Source of the DNA: Nonomuraea rhodomycinica
GTDB taxonomy: Bacteria; Actinomycetota; Actinomycetes; Streptosporangiales; Streptosporangiaceae
Assembly: GCF_013363995.1 (NCBI RefSeq)
Contig: NZ_JABWGO010000013.1
Location: 62,001 to 126,000 of the forward strand
Direction: 5' to 3'
DNA: 64,000 bases
The notes below the pieces were generated by a model. It was given only the letters and a program-made list of their open reading frames with translations. It did no database searches and was not told where the DNA came from. Positions 44,226-52,984 of the stretch are shown one piece after another; positions within the stretch are counted from its first letter, which is position 1, and every line of letters starts with the position of its first letter. A program made the position numbers and the translations under genes.

Positions 44226-44258
44226 AAAGGCCCTCCGGGATCATCCCGAAGGGCCTTT
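44226..44258 (-). terminator. Element-supplied terminator for tRNA-Thr
   Basis: AAAGGCCCT / AGGGCCTTT with an inner CGGGA / TCCCG stem. It lies directly 3' of the tRNA on the element side and replaces the original terminator now at 29885-29923. Confidence 0.65.
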
Positions 44259-44262
44259 GAGC

Positions 44263-44309
44263 TGCAGAGCCGACGAGGGGAATCGAACCCCTGACCTTCT
44301 GTTTACAAG
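44263..44309. repeat. Right att copy
   Basis: 47 bp identical to 29927-29973, running from 5 bp beyond the tRNA 3' end to the anticodon loop. Integration keeps this tRNA complete. Confidence 0.93.
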
Positions 44310-44340
44310 ACAGATGCTCTGCCGATTGAGCTACGTCGGC
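44268..44340 (-). tRNA. tRNA-Thr (anticodon UGU)
   Basis: 73 nt folding into a full cloverleaf: acceptor GCCGACG / CGTCGGC, D-arm GCTC..GAGC, anticodon stem TCTGT / ACAGA with loop CTTGTAA (anticodon TGT), T-arm AGGGG-TTCGATT-CCCCT, discriminator T, no encoded CCA. It starts 20 bp after the rlmB stop on the same strand, so it is probably cotranscribed. It is the AICE attachment site. Confidence 0.96.
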
Positions 44341-44360
44341 ACGGCCTACCAGTGTAGAGC

Positions 44361-45332
44361 CTAGCGACTCCTGTGACGAGCGGCCTCGTACAGCGCCACT
44401 CCCGCCGCCACCCCCGCGTTCAGCGACTCCGCCGCCGCGCGCATCGGGATGCGGGCCACCACGTCGCAGTGCTCGCGCACCAGCCGGGACAGGCCCTTGC
44501 CCTCCGAGCCGATGACGACCACGAGGGGCTCCGTCAGCAGGTCGACGTCGCCGATGTCGGTGCGGCCCTCGCCGTCCAGGCCGATCACGAACAGGCCGGC
44601 GTCACGGTACTCGCGCAGCGCGGCCGTGAGGTTGGCGGCGCGGGCGACCCGCAGGTTGGCGAGCGTCCCCGCGGACGTCTTCCAGGCGCCGCCCGTGACG
44701 CCCGCCGAGCGGCGCGAGGGGATGAGCAGCCCGTGCGCCCCGAACGCGGTGGCCGAGCGGGCGATGGCGCCCAGGTTGCGCGGGTCGGTCACGCCGTCGA
44801 GGGCGACGATCAGCGGCGCCTCGGCCGCGTCCTGGGCCAGTTCGACCAGCTCGGACGGATGGGCGTAGTCGTAGGCCGGGATCTGGAGTACGAGACCCTG
44901 ATGCACGGCGCCGTCGGTGAGGCGGTCGAGCTTGTCGCGCGAGGACTCCAGCAGGGCGATGCCGCGCTCGGCCGCGATCTTGATCGAGTCACGGACGCGG
45001 TCGTCGTTGTCGATGCGCTGCGCGACGTACAGGGCACTGGCCGGCACCCCGGCGAGCAGCGCTTCCAGCACGGGATTGCGGCCGCCGATGTACTCGGGCG
45101 CGTCCTCCGAACGCCTCTGCCGGGCCGCGGCCGGGCGCCGCGCGCCACCGCCGCCGCCACGCTCCTCGCGGGCGACGCGTTCGGCGCGCGCCTTGTCCTT
45201 GTACCAGTGGCGCATCTCGGCGGGTGGGGTCGCGCCCCGGCCCTCCAGGCCGCGGCGGACCTGACCTCCGGTGCCCTTGGTCGGGCCCTTCTTCTTCGCG
45301 GGCCTGCCCGACGCCCTACCACCAGCTGCCAT
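44361..45332 (-). CDS. rlmB: 23S rRNA 2'-O-methyltransferase RlmB (SpoU/TrmH family)
   Basis: 323 aa from the ATG at 45332 (MAAGGRASGRPAKKKGPTKG); a start 24 bp upstream is less likely. A basic, disordered N-terminus is followed by the L30e-like substrate-binding domain (about 80-165; YIGGRNPVLEALLAG). The SPOUT knot has DPRNLGAIARSA, IGSEGKGLSRLVRE and IPMRAAAESLNAGVAAG. It methylates a conserved guanosine in 23S rRNA domain V. Its usual partner cysS is 5.8 kb away here. Confidence 0.92.
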   Translation of the reverse strand: MAAGGRASGRPAKKKGPTKGTGGQVRRGLEGRGATPPAEMRHWYKDKARAERVAREERGGGGGARRPAAARQRRSEDAPEYIGGRNPVLEALLAGVPASALYVAQRIDNDDRVRDSIKIAAERGIALLESSRDKLDRLTDGAVHQGLVLQIPAYDYAHPSELVELAQDAAEAPLIVALDGVTDPRNLGAIARSATAFGAHGLLIPSRRSAGVTGGAWKTSAGTLANLRVARAANLTAALREYRDAGLFVIGLDGEGRTDIGDVDLLTEPLVVVIGSEGKGLSRLVREHCDVVARIPMRAAAESLNAGVAAGVALYEAARHRSR

Positions 45333-45579
45333 GCCATCAAGGGTACTGGCGGGCACGACCCACTCATGCCCGCTCGCTTCGGCCCTGTGCCTGTTCGTCC
45401 CGCGACTGGGGGCCGGGTTTCTCCGGAGCTATCCGGGTTCCTCCGAAGCTACCCGGGTTCCTACGGGGCTACCGGGCGCTGGGACTCCAGCGTCCTCTGG
45501 CATCTGGGGCGCCAACGTCCTCTGGTGTCTGAGGTCTGGGTCTGGGGTTCGGCCTTCTCTGGTGTCCGGGGCTTCGGCG

Positions 45580-46269
45580 TCAGGTCTCCTGGGTCGCCTG
45601 CTCGTACCTGGACTGCGGCTGGGGCAGCCGGAACAGCGACTTCAGCTGCCCGACCGCTGCCGTGTCCCCTGAGACCCGTACGACCTCGTGCCTGATGGCG
45701 TCCGCCAGCGTCCGCTCCCCCGCGGCGAGCTCCGCCAGCGTCTCGTCGTCCATCTCGATCACGACGTCAGGCTGCTGCGCCGCCCCCAGCACGGTCTCGA
45801 TCGTCCCGTTCTCGACCCGCGCGTAGAAGATCTCGTCCGCGATCCGGAACTCGTACACCGCCCTCACCCCCGACGCCGCCTCTGCGTCGAAGCACGCTCG
45901 CAGCCCGAGCACCGCCCAGCCGGCCCGGAACGCCTCGTCCTCGCGGCGCTCGCCCATGGCCCATTTCATCCCCCACCGCGCGAGCGCGAGCACCGCGGGG
46001 CCCAGCTCGGCGCCTGCCTGCGTCAGGGCGTACGCGGGGGTGCGGGCGGGCGGCGGCAGCACGACCTTGCGGACCAGGCCCTCACGTTCGAGGTGTTTCA
46101 GACGTGCCGCGAGCAGTCCCGTGCCGAGACCGCGCAGGCTGCTCTGCAGGTCGCCGAAGCGCTTGGGCCCCGTCAGGAGCTCGCGCACGAGCAGCAGCGT
46201 CCAGCGCTCCCCCACGATGTCGAGGGTCCGGGCCGTCGCGCAGTACTGGTTGTACGTCCGCTGATCCAC
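45580..46269 (-). CDS. HxlR-family regulator with SCP2-like C-domain
   Basis: 229 aa. The N-terminal HxlR winged helix (about 1-105: NQYCATARTLDIVGERWTLL, GTGLLAARLKHLEREGLV) has the single redox-type Cys near the N-terminus. The C-terminal half (about 110-215) looks like a sterol-carrier/SCP2 fold (ARVENGTIETVLG, PDVVIEMDDETLAEL). It starts 4 bp after the hydrolase stop, so it is the last gene of the LLM-hydrolase-HxlR operon and probably controls it. Confidence 0.88.
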   Translation of the reverse strand: MDQRTYNQYCATARTLDIVGERWTLLLVRELLTGPKRFGDLQSSLRGLGTGLLAARLKHLEREGLVRKVVLPPPARTPAYALTQAGAELGPAVLALARWGMKWAMGERREDEAFRAGWAVLGLRACFDAEAASGVRAVYEFRIADEIFYARVENGTIETVLGAAQQPDVVIEMDDETLAELAAGERTLADAIRHEVVRVSGDTAAVGQLKSLFRLPQPQSRYEQATQET

Positions 46270-46273
46270 TTCT

Positions 46274-47110
46274 TCACTGTAGCTCTGGCGCTTCCCGATT
46301 CTGAACCTGCGGGATGTCGAGAAGGTAGCGGGCGACCGTCTCCGGATCCGTGACCATCACGTCGTGCGGCGCGTCGACGGGCATCGTCCGATACCCGAGT
46401 TCCTCGGCCAGCCGGTCGAAGGGCAGGCTTTGCGGGCGGCAGTAGAGGGCGGTGCCGGGGACGCGGTCCACGGCGCCGGTGAGGGTCGTCGTGTCGGTGA
46501 ACGTACGGAGCGGGTGAGGGCGCAGCCTCGGCTGCAGCCACGCGACGTCGTCGGGTTCGGTGACGCCGTACAGCGCGGGCGCCGGCGCGGGGATGAGGCC
46601 GCTCTCGTCCGCGGCGGCGCGGATCCTTTCCGCGAACGCCTCGGGCGTCAGGGTGAACAGCCCCGACCCGTCCGGACCGACCCAGGCGTCGATGAGGATG
46701 AGGTGCTCGACGCGTTCGGGCCTGCGGTCAGCGGCTTGCCGTACGACGAGGCCCGCGTAGCTGTGGCCGACGAGGATGACACGGCCGGGTTCGGGGGCGG
46801 ATGGTCCAGGTGTGGGGAAGACTGTTCGCGAGGCTCGCGCGACTGTCCGTGAGGTGCTCACGGATGTGTGGGGAGTATGTGCGGGGCTTTCAGGCGTTGC
46901 GGCGTCGCAAGTGGGTGCGGCGAAGGTGGACGGCTCAAGTGCGTCCAGCGCCGTGATCACTTGCTGTACATGCTCGTCCAGCCCGGTGGCGGGCGTGGCG
47001 GCGAGGTCTATCGTGACGGCGCGGGCACCGGCTCGTTCGAGCAGCGGCACGACGCGGTCCCAGGCCGTGGGGCCGTGCCAGGCGCCGGGCACCAGGACGT
47101 ACGTGGTCAT
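46274..47110 (-). CDS. Alpha/beta hydrolase with low-complexity insert
   Basis: 278 aa from the ATG at 47110 with AAGGAA upstream. The hydrolase fold opens TYVLVPGAWHGPTAWDRVVP; the nucleophile elbow is VGHSYAGLVV; a late acid and His lie in PVDAPHDVMVTDPE. Between strands beta-4 and beta-5 an extra 40-45 residues rich in Ser/Thr/Pro/Ala (TPESPAHTPHTSVSTSRTVA) interrupt the fold. It belongs to the salicylate-esterase/methylesterase-like group. The substrate is unknown. It is cotranscribed with the LLM oxidoreductase. Confidence 0.85.
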   Translation of the reverse strand: MTTYVLVPGAWHGPTAWDRVVPLLERAGARAVTIDLAATPATGLDEHVQQVITALDALEPSTFAAPTCDAATPESPAHTPHTSVSTSRTVARASRTVFPTPGPSAPEPGRVILVGHSYAGLVVRQAADRRPERVEHLILIDAWVGPDGSGLFTLTPEAFAERIRAAADESGLIPAPAPALYGVTEPDDVAWLQPRLRPHPLRTFTDTTTLTGAVDRVPGTALYCRPQSLPFDRLAEELGYRTMPVDAPHDVMVTDPETVARYLLDIPQVQNREAPELQ

Positions 47111-47159
47111 GATGGTGTTCCTTCCTGTCGTCGGCAGGTCTCGGTTCCTGCCGGCTCGG

Positions 47160-48611
47160 CTACGCATGTCGTACGAGCGGCAGCACCTGGGCGGCGAACT
47201 CCTCCATGGCCGCCCGGTGATCGTCCACGGCCAGCCGGATGACCACGTGCCGCGCCCCCGCCTCCACATACGCCTGCAGCCAGGCGGCGGCGTCCTTGGG
47301 CGTCCCGGCGAACATCGCCTGGATGCCTTCCACGACCTCCAGAGGCGCGTTGTAGTAGCGCTCGATGCTGGTACGGAGGCGGAGGCGGGCCCGTTCGGGG
47401 TCGTCGTCCAGGCAGATCGTGGCGTACAGGGCGGGGGTCGGGGCGTCGTGCGAGCCCCGGTTGTGAAGGTCCCTGCGGTCGCTCCGGTCACGGTCGCCGT
47501 GGTGGCCTAAGTCGCCGCGGGCGCTCCGGCCAGGTCCGCCTTGGCCGCCACGGTCTCCACCGTCCCTTCGGTGACTGGTTCCGCTCAGGTCGCTGCGGTC
47601 GTTTCGGCCGCTTCGGTCGCTTCGGTCGTTGGAGAGGGCGTCCGCACGATGTCCCTTCGCGCGGGGCGGCTCGGACGCGTTCTGGGCGTCGGGGCGGCGA
47701 GTGTCCCGCGTTGCCGTGTCGCCTGGGTCGCGTTCTTCCGTATCGCGGGAGCCGCCCGTCTTCAGGGAGGCCGACCGTTCTGCAGTGATGGATGTCCATT
47801 CGTTGGCGTACGTCCGAGGGTCCGGCGGATACGGGAGCCAGCCGTCCGCGATCCTCGCGACGCGTCGCAGCGCGGCGTCGGAGCCGCCCCCCGCCAGCCA
47901 GATCGGCGGACCTCCTCGCCGGGCCGGTCTCGGGGCGAGGCGTACGTCGCGGAAGGAGAAGTGCGTCCCCTGGTACGAGACCTCGTCCTCGCTCCAGAGG
48001 CGGCGCATGGCGTGGATGGCCTCCTCCATGCGGCTGACCCGGCGCTTGAAGCCGACGCCGATCGCCTCGAACTCGGCCTCGGTGTTCGGCGTCGGGAAAC
48101 CGGCGCCCATGCCCGCCACCAGGCGCCCTCCGGACATGAGGTCCAGCGTGGCCAATTGGTGGGCGAGCAGGATCGGGTGCCGCAAGGCGGGCAGCAGCAC
48201 CGCTGTACCCAGCGTGACGCGCTCGGTGAGTGCCGCGGCGGCGGCCAGCACCAGCAGCGGGTCGGCACGCGGACGCGTCACGGGGCTGTCTCCCGCCCAG
48301 ACCGAGTCGAACCCGAGCTCCTCCGCCAACCGTGCCTGATCGACCAGGGAGGTGAGGTCGCGATCATCCATGACCACCCAGTCCCGGGTCGGCAGCAGAT
48401 AGCCGATCCGCAGCTCAGCGACTTGGGGCGGAGCCACATTCAACGTGTCGTCGGGTGCCGCGTCGTCGGTCTCGCCGGGTGCCCTGGTAGGAGCCGCTCC
48501 ATCAGCGTTAGGGGGCGCCTCATCGGGTGCCGGGGCGCGCGTCTCGCGGGGCGCCCCGTTGAGGGTCACCTTGGTGGTGCTGTCGAGGTTGCTGTCCTTG
48601 CCGTCGCCCAT
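47160..48611 (-). CDS. LLM-class F420-dependent oxidoreductase with large disordered insert
   Basis: 483 aa from the ATG at 48611, with GGGGGAG upstream. The luciferase-like fold is clear: RIGYLLPTRDW, FDSVWAGDSP, LGTAVLLPALRHPILLAHQL, GRLVAGMGAGFP, WLAGGGSDAALRR, DGWLPYPPDP. After residue about 290 the domain is split by roughly 115 residues of Arg/Asp/Gly/Ser-rich sequence (NDRSDRSGRNDRSDLSGTS), then resumes at YATICLDDDPERARLRL. A 65-residue Pro/Ala/Asp leader also precedes the core. It probably uses F420H2; the substrate is unknown. First gene of a three-gene operon. Confidence 0.85.
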   Translation of the reverse strand: MGDGKDSNLDSTTKVTLNGAPRETRAPAPDEAPPNADGAAPTRAPGETDDAAPDDTLNVAPPQVAELRIGYLLPTRDWVVMDDRDLTSLVDQARLAEELGFDSVWAGDSPVTRPRADPLLVLAAAAALTERVTLGTAVLLPALRHPILLAHQLATLDLMSGGRLVAGMGAGFPTPNTEAEFEAIGVGFKRRVSRMEEAIHAMRRLWSEDEVSYQGTHFSFRDVRLAPRPARRGGPPIWLAGGGSDAALRRVARIADGWLPYPPDPRTYANEWTSITAERSASLKTGGSRDTEERDPGDTATRDTRRPDAQNASEPPRAKGHRADALSNDRSDRSGRNDRSDLSGTSHRRDGGDRGGQGGPGRSARGDLGHHGDRDRSDRRDLHNRGSHDAPTPALYATICLDDDPERARLRLRTSIERYYNAPLEVVEGIQAMFAGTPKDAAAWLQAYVEAGARHVVIRLAVDDHRAAMEEFAAQVLPLVRHA

Positions 48612-49526
48612 GACGCTCCCCCTCACTCCAAGCTCTGAGCAGATGCCACGATCTTAGAGCAGATACTTCTCGTTTTTGAAGTAGAAGCTTTGAAGTCAGG
48701 TAGATAGGCCTCCATCTATGTCAGGTGGCGAGCGAGGCGAGAGCCGTAGGGCGGAGCGTGGCTTGGAGGGAACAATCCGCAGGTCAAAGGCCGTTGATAG
48801 TGGATGTGAGTGCTACCGGACAGTGGTGGATGCGACTGGTTCGGGTCGGTCGGGGCTCACCGTAAACACCCGTCCGCGTCCCCTGTGTGGGCTGCCGGTG
48901 AGTGTGCCAAGGGGCATGCGTGGGCGACGTGGCCCAGTCGGTTGGGTGTGGCGGTCTCACCTGCAGCCGTCTTCAGAGCCATGGCTGGGGGTCGAGGGTG
49001 CGCCACGGTGCACAAGCAAGCCAAGAGCGGCGCACACAGTAGGCCCCGCTTGATCTGAGGACAGGTCAGGCGGTCTTGGCTTGAGGCCGGACGAAGGCGC
49101 TCGCTTCCGGACGAGGAGGTCTGTGCGCCCCAGCATGGGACTGAACGGGGATCTGACCGGATTTCAAGGGTGGCTGCTCTGGCGGGTTCGAAGGAGCAGG
49201 GCGAGGGCCCAGTGGGATCTGAAAATGGATCCGGCGGGCGACGGAAGTCCGGCTTTTCGGCGGTCAGGCTCAAGCCTGGGACGGCTGCTCCAACCTGGCC
49301 CTGTTGGGCTCCGGCTTGGGACGGCCGGGCTGCGGCTTGGGACTGGTGGGCTTCGGCTCAGGGCCGACGGGTCTTGTTCGCCTACATCGAGACATATCTG
49401 GTGGCAGGTCGTCGATCCTGGACGATCACAAGGAATACGACAAATGGGGACACATATTACTAAATCTTCACTGAAGCCACTCCGAGTAGGAGGAGTCGGT
49501 AGACGAGACAAGAGGGAAGGTCATTT
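48612..49526. other. 900-bp gap without a supported gene
   Basis: It contains the candidate HxlR operator and leftward promoter at one end. Several short open frames on both strands have no ribosome site. Near 49290-49370 the DNA is built of repeated GGGCTKCGGCTTGGGACKG-like units, which explains the open frames. Confidence 0.45.
48664..48683. promoter_or_regulatory. Candidate HxlR operator
   Basis: Inverted repeat TACTTC-8 bp-GAAGTA, just upstream of a -10-like TAAGAT (minus strand, about 48650) for the LLM operon. HxlR-class regulators bind TACT-type dyads; assignment to the operon's own HxlR gene is inference. Confidence 0.45.
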
Positions 49527-50711
49527 ATGACGTACATCCACAAGAACGGCGATGTGGGCATCGCGCGACATGTGCGTGAAGGTTCACAGCTCTCTGATGA
49601 GAGGTTCGCGGACGAAAGTCAGGCGCGGAAAAGGGTCGCGGACGCGAGGCTTGTCGACGCAAGAGTCATGGATGGAGGCGGCCCAAACCAGGTCGACTCA
49701 GGCCAGGGCCGCTCAGCCCAGGGCGGCTCACCCCAGGGTCCCTCAGCTCACGGCCGCTCGCCCCAGGGCGACATGGGCCAGGGCATCCCAGGTCAGAACG
49801 TCACAGGCCGGAGCGTCGCGGTCCACCACTCAGGGGGAGCCGATGTCACCGTTCCCCGGCTCATTCATCGTTCTCTACGTGACGATCTCCACAGGCTGGC
49901 CGACGTGATCGGCGGGCTGGCGGACGCCGTCGAGGCGAGCGCCGTGCCACCGACCTCGCCCGTCGTGGCCGACTCCATGCCTACCCCCGCCAGCAGCGTG
50001 TTCCCCGCCCAGTCCCCGCGCACGCCGACGGTTGCGCCCACATCCCCGGCCGCCCAGCCCAAGCGCACGCCGTCCCGGCTGGTGCTGTCTCGCCGGACGC
50101 CGAAAGCATCTGGACAGTCCCAGCGGGCGCCGGAGGTGCCCCTGGTGTCCCGGCGGCGGGCTGTGGCCGTGCGGGACTACGTCACGCTCCTCTGTGAGGA
50201 GATGGACCGGCACCACGAGTGCGCGGAGCGGATCCTGTGGCCGATCGTGGCCGAGTCCGCCGGCGCCGCCATCGACATACGTCCGTACCTGGAGAGCCGC
50301 GACGCCCTGACGCCGATCCTGGCGGGGCTGCGGGCGGCGGCCGACCAGTTCGCCGATGATCCCGAGTCGGGCGCGGCGCTGCTCGCGGCCCTGCTGCGGG
50401 TGGTCAGGGACCGGATCGACGAGCACGTCGGCCACCTGGACCAGGACGTCCTGCCGCTGATCACCCGATACGTCTCCGCCGAGGACTACGCGGTGGCATC
50501 GCGGCGGATGCGCTCCACCATCGCCCCGAACCGTGTCGCCTGGGTGCTGCCCTGGGCGGCCCGGCTGGCGACCCCCGAGGAGCGTCACCGGCTCATGCGC
50601 GAGGCCGGGGCGGGCAGGCGGGCGCTGCTGGCGATGTCCGGGCGGGCGTACGTGCGGCTGGAGCGCCGTGTGTTCGGCCCGGCGATCAGGCACTCGCACT
50701 CCTGCTCCTGA
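49527..50711 (+). CDS. Hemerythrin-like (HHE) domain protein with disordered segments
   Basis: 394 aa from the ATG at 49527 with GGGAAGG upstream. Helices carrying HRSLRDDLHRLADVI, EEMDRHHECAERILWP and RIDEHVGHLDQDVLP supply the His/Glu ligands of a di-iron hemerythrin bundle. The first helix is separated from the rest by about 80 residues of Pro/Ser/Thr-rich sequence. The N-terminus holds a Gly/Gln/Ser repeat (SAQGGSPQGPSAHGRSPQGD). It may bind O2 or sense redox state; the role is unknown. It is expressed divergently from the LLM operon. Confidence 0.75.
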   Translation: MTYIHKNGDVGIARHVREGSQLSDERFADESQARKRVADARLVDARVMDGGGPNQVDSGQGRSAQGGSPQGPSAHGRSPQGDMGQGIPGQNVTGRSVAVHHSGGADVTVPRLIHRSLRDDLHRLADVIGGLADAVEASAVPPTSPVVADSMPTPASSVFPAQSPRTPTVAPTSPAAQPKRTPSRLVLSRRTPKASGQSQRAPEVPLVSRRRAVAVRDYVTLLCEEMDRHHECAERILWPIVAESAGAAIDIRPYLESRDALTPILAGLRAAADQFADDPESGAALLAALLRVVRDRIDEHVGHLDQDVLPLITRYVSAEDYAVASRRMRSTIAPNRVAWVLPWAARLATPEERHRLMREAGAGRRALLAMSGRAYVRLERRVFGPAIRHSHSCS

Positions 50712-51107
50712 CCGCGGCACCTGAGCCGGCAGCCTGCCGGGCGGCAGGGAGCAGGTGGGAACGACGATCAAGGAGCAGGTACAACGCCAAGGAACGGGCG
50801 GGACGAGGAGCAAGCGGGCAGCCCCCGAGCGAACGCACCACCAAGCGAGCGGCCCCCAAGCGAGCGGCTCCCGAGCGAGCGGCCCTAAGAGCGACCCGAG
50901 CGAGCGGACCAGGCGGGCGGCCCCTCACGCGGGCGATGGCAAGGGGCGGGCGAGAGCCTCCGGCCGCGCCGGCCCCAGAATTGCTTCCCCGAGCAACACG
51001 CTGGGTGTCGCAGAGAGCGCGCTCAGACCGCATCGAAAAGCCCGGACGCCCCCAAAAGGAAACGTCCGGAAGGAAACGTCCGGGCTAGATCGCGTGCCGT
51101 CGAGAGC
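50712..51107. other. Intergenic region with AGCGAGCGG repeats
   Basis: About 395 bp. Between 50830 and 50915 the unit AGCGAGCGGCYCC recurs four times with small changes. The cysS terminator occupies 51039-51086. No gene is supported. Confidence 0.5.
51039..51086 (-). terminator. Terminator after cysS
   Basis: Perfect 10-bp arms AGCCCGGACG / CGTCCGGGCT about 20 bp beyond the cysS stop. The intervening loop contains a repeated GGAAACGTCCGG. Confidence 0.5.
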
Positions 51108-52499
<1,392 letters not shown>

Positions 52500-52543
52500 G
52501 AAGGAAAGGCTAACGCCTCAGCCACGCTCACATGCCGAATAAA

Positions 52544-52930
52544 TCACCCTCGCAGGGTGACGCGCTCCGGAGTGACCCTGACGATCAGCCTGCGGGTGCC
52601 CGGCGCGTCCTGCCACGGCTGCCCCATGTACTTGTGCGAGAGCTCCTGGATGAGCTTGCCCTCCGGGTCCTCCTCCAGCGCGACGCGCCCGCGCACCTCG
52701 GCGTACCGGTAGGGGTTGGCGGGGTCGATCACCAGCAGGCTGGTGCGCGGGTCGCGCTCGAAGTTGCGCGGCTTCACGCGCCCGGCGACGGTCGAGAACA
52801 GCACGTCGTTCCCGTCCGTACGCACCCAGACCACTGTGTTCTGGGGCGAGCCATCGGCGTTCAGACTGGTCACCGTCGCGTAGTTGGGTCCGTCGAACAA
52901 CTCGCGCACGGCGTCGGAAAGCTCGGCCAC
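52544..52930 (-). CDS. PPOX-class F420-dependent oxidoreductase
   Basis: 128 aa from a GTG at 52930 with GAGGAGGAG upstream. The split-barrel flavin fold is clear: NYATVTSLNADGSPQNTVVW, VLFSTVAGRVKPRNFERDPR and NPYRYAEVRGRVAL. The short form without a C-terminal extension is the F420-binding type. Likely a reductase of a small substrate. Confidence 0.88.
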   Translation of the reverse strand: MAELSDAVRELFDGPNYATVTSLNADGSPQNTVVWVRTDGNDVLFSTVAGRVKPRNFERDPRTSLLVIDPANPYRYAEVRGRVALEEDPEGKLIQELSHKYMGQPWQDAPGTRRLIVRVTPERVTLRG

Positions 52931-52984
52931 GGTCTCCTCCTCGATCAGTCGTGAACCCCATTCTTCTGTAGGCTCGACAGCGCC

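Larger units (their letters stand above)
29927..44309. mobile_element. AICE integrated in tRNA-Thr(UGU)
   Basis: A 14.4-kb pSAM2-type actinomycete integrative and conjugative element. The ends are perfect 47-bp direct repeats, the right one inside the intact tRNA gene. The backbone, read toward the tRNA, is GntR regulator, SCO3933-family protein, TraSA/FtsK-like translocase, DUF2637 membrane protein, small genes, RepSA, Xis and Int. Int and xis lie next to the tRNA end, as expected. Genes needed for excision, replication and double-stranded conjugative transfer all look intact, so the element may be functional. Cargo at the left end (CorA-like, pentapeptide-repeat) is lower in GC. Confidence 0.93.

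Noticed and set aside
49081..49530. 149-aa open frame before the hemerythrin gene
   Set aside because: It consists of repeated Gly/Leu/Arg units from DNA repeats, has no ribosome site, and overlaps the start of the next gene.
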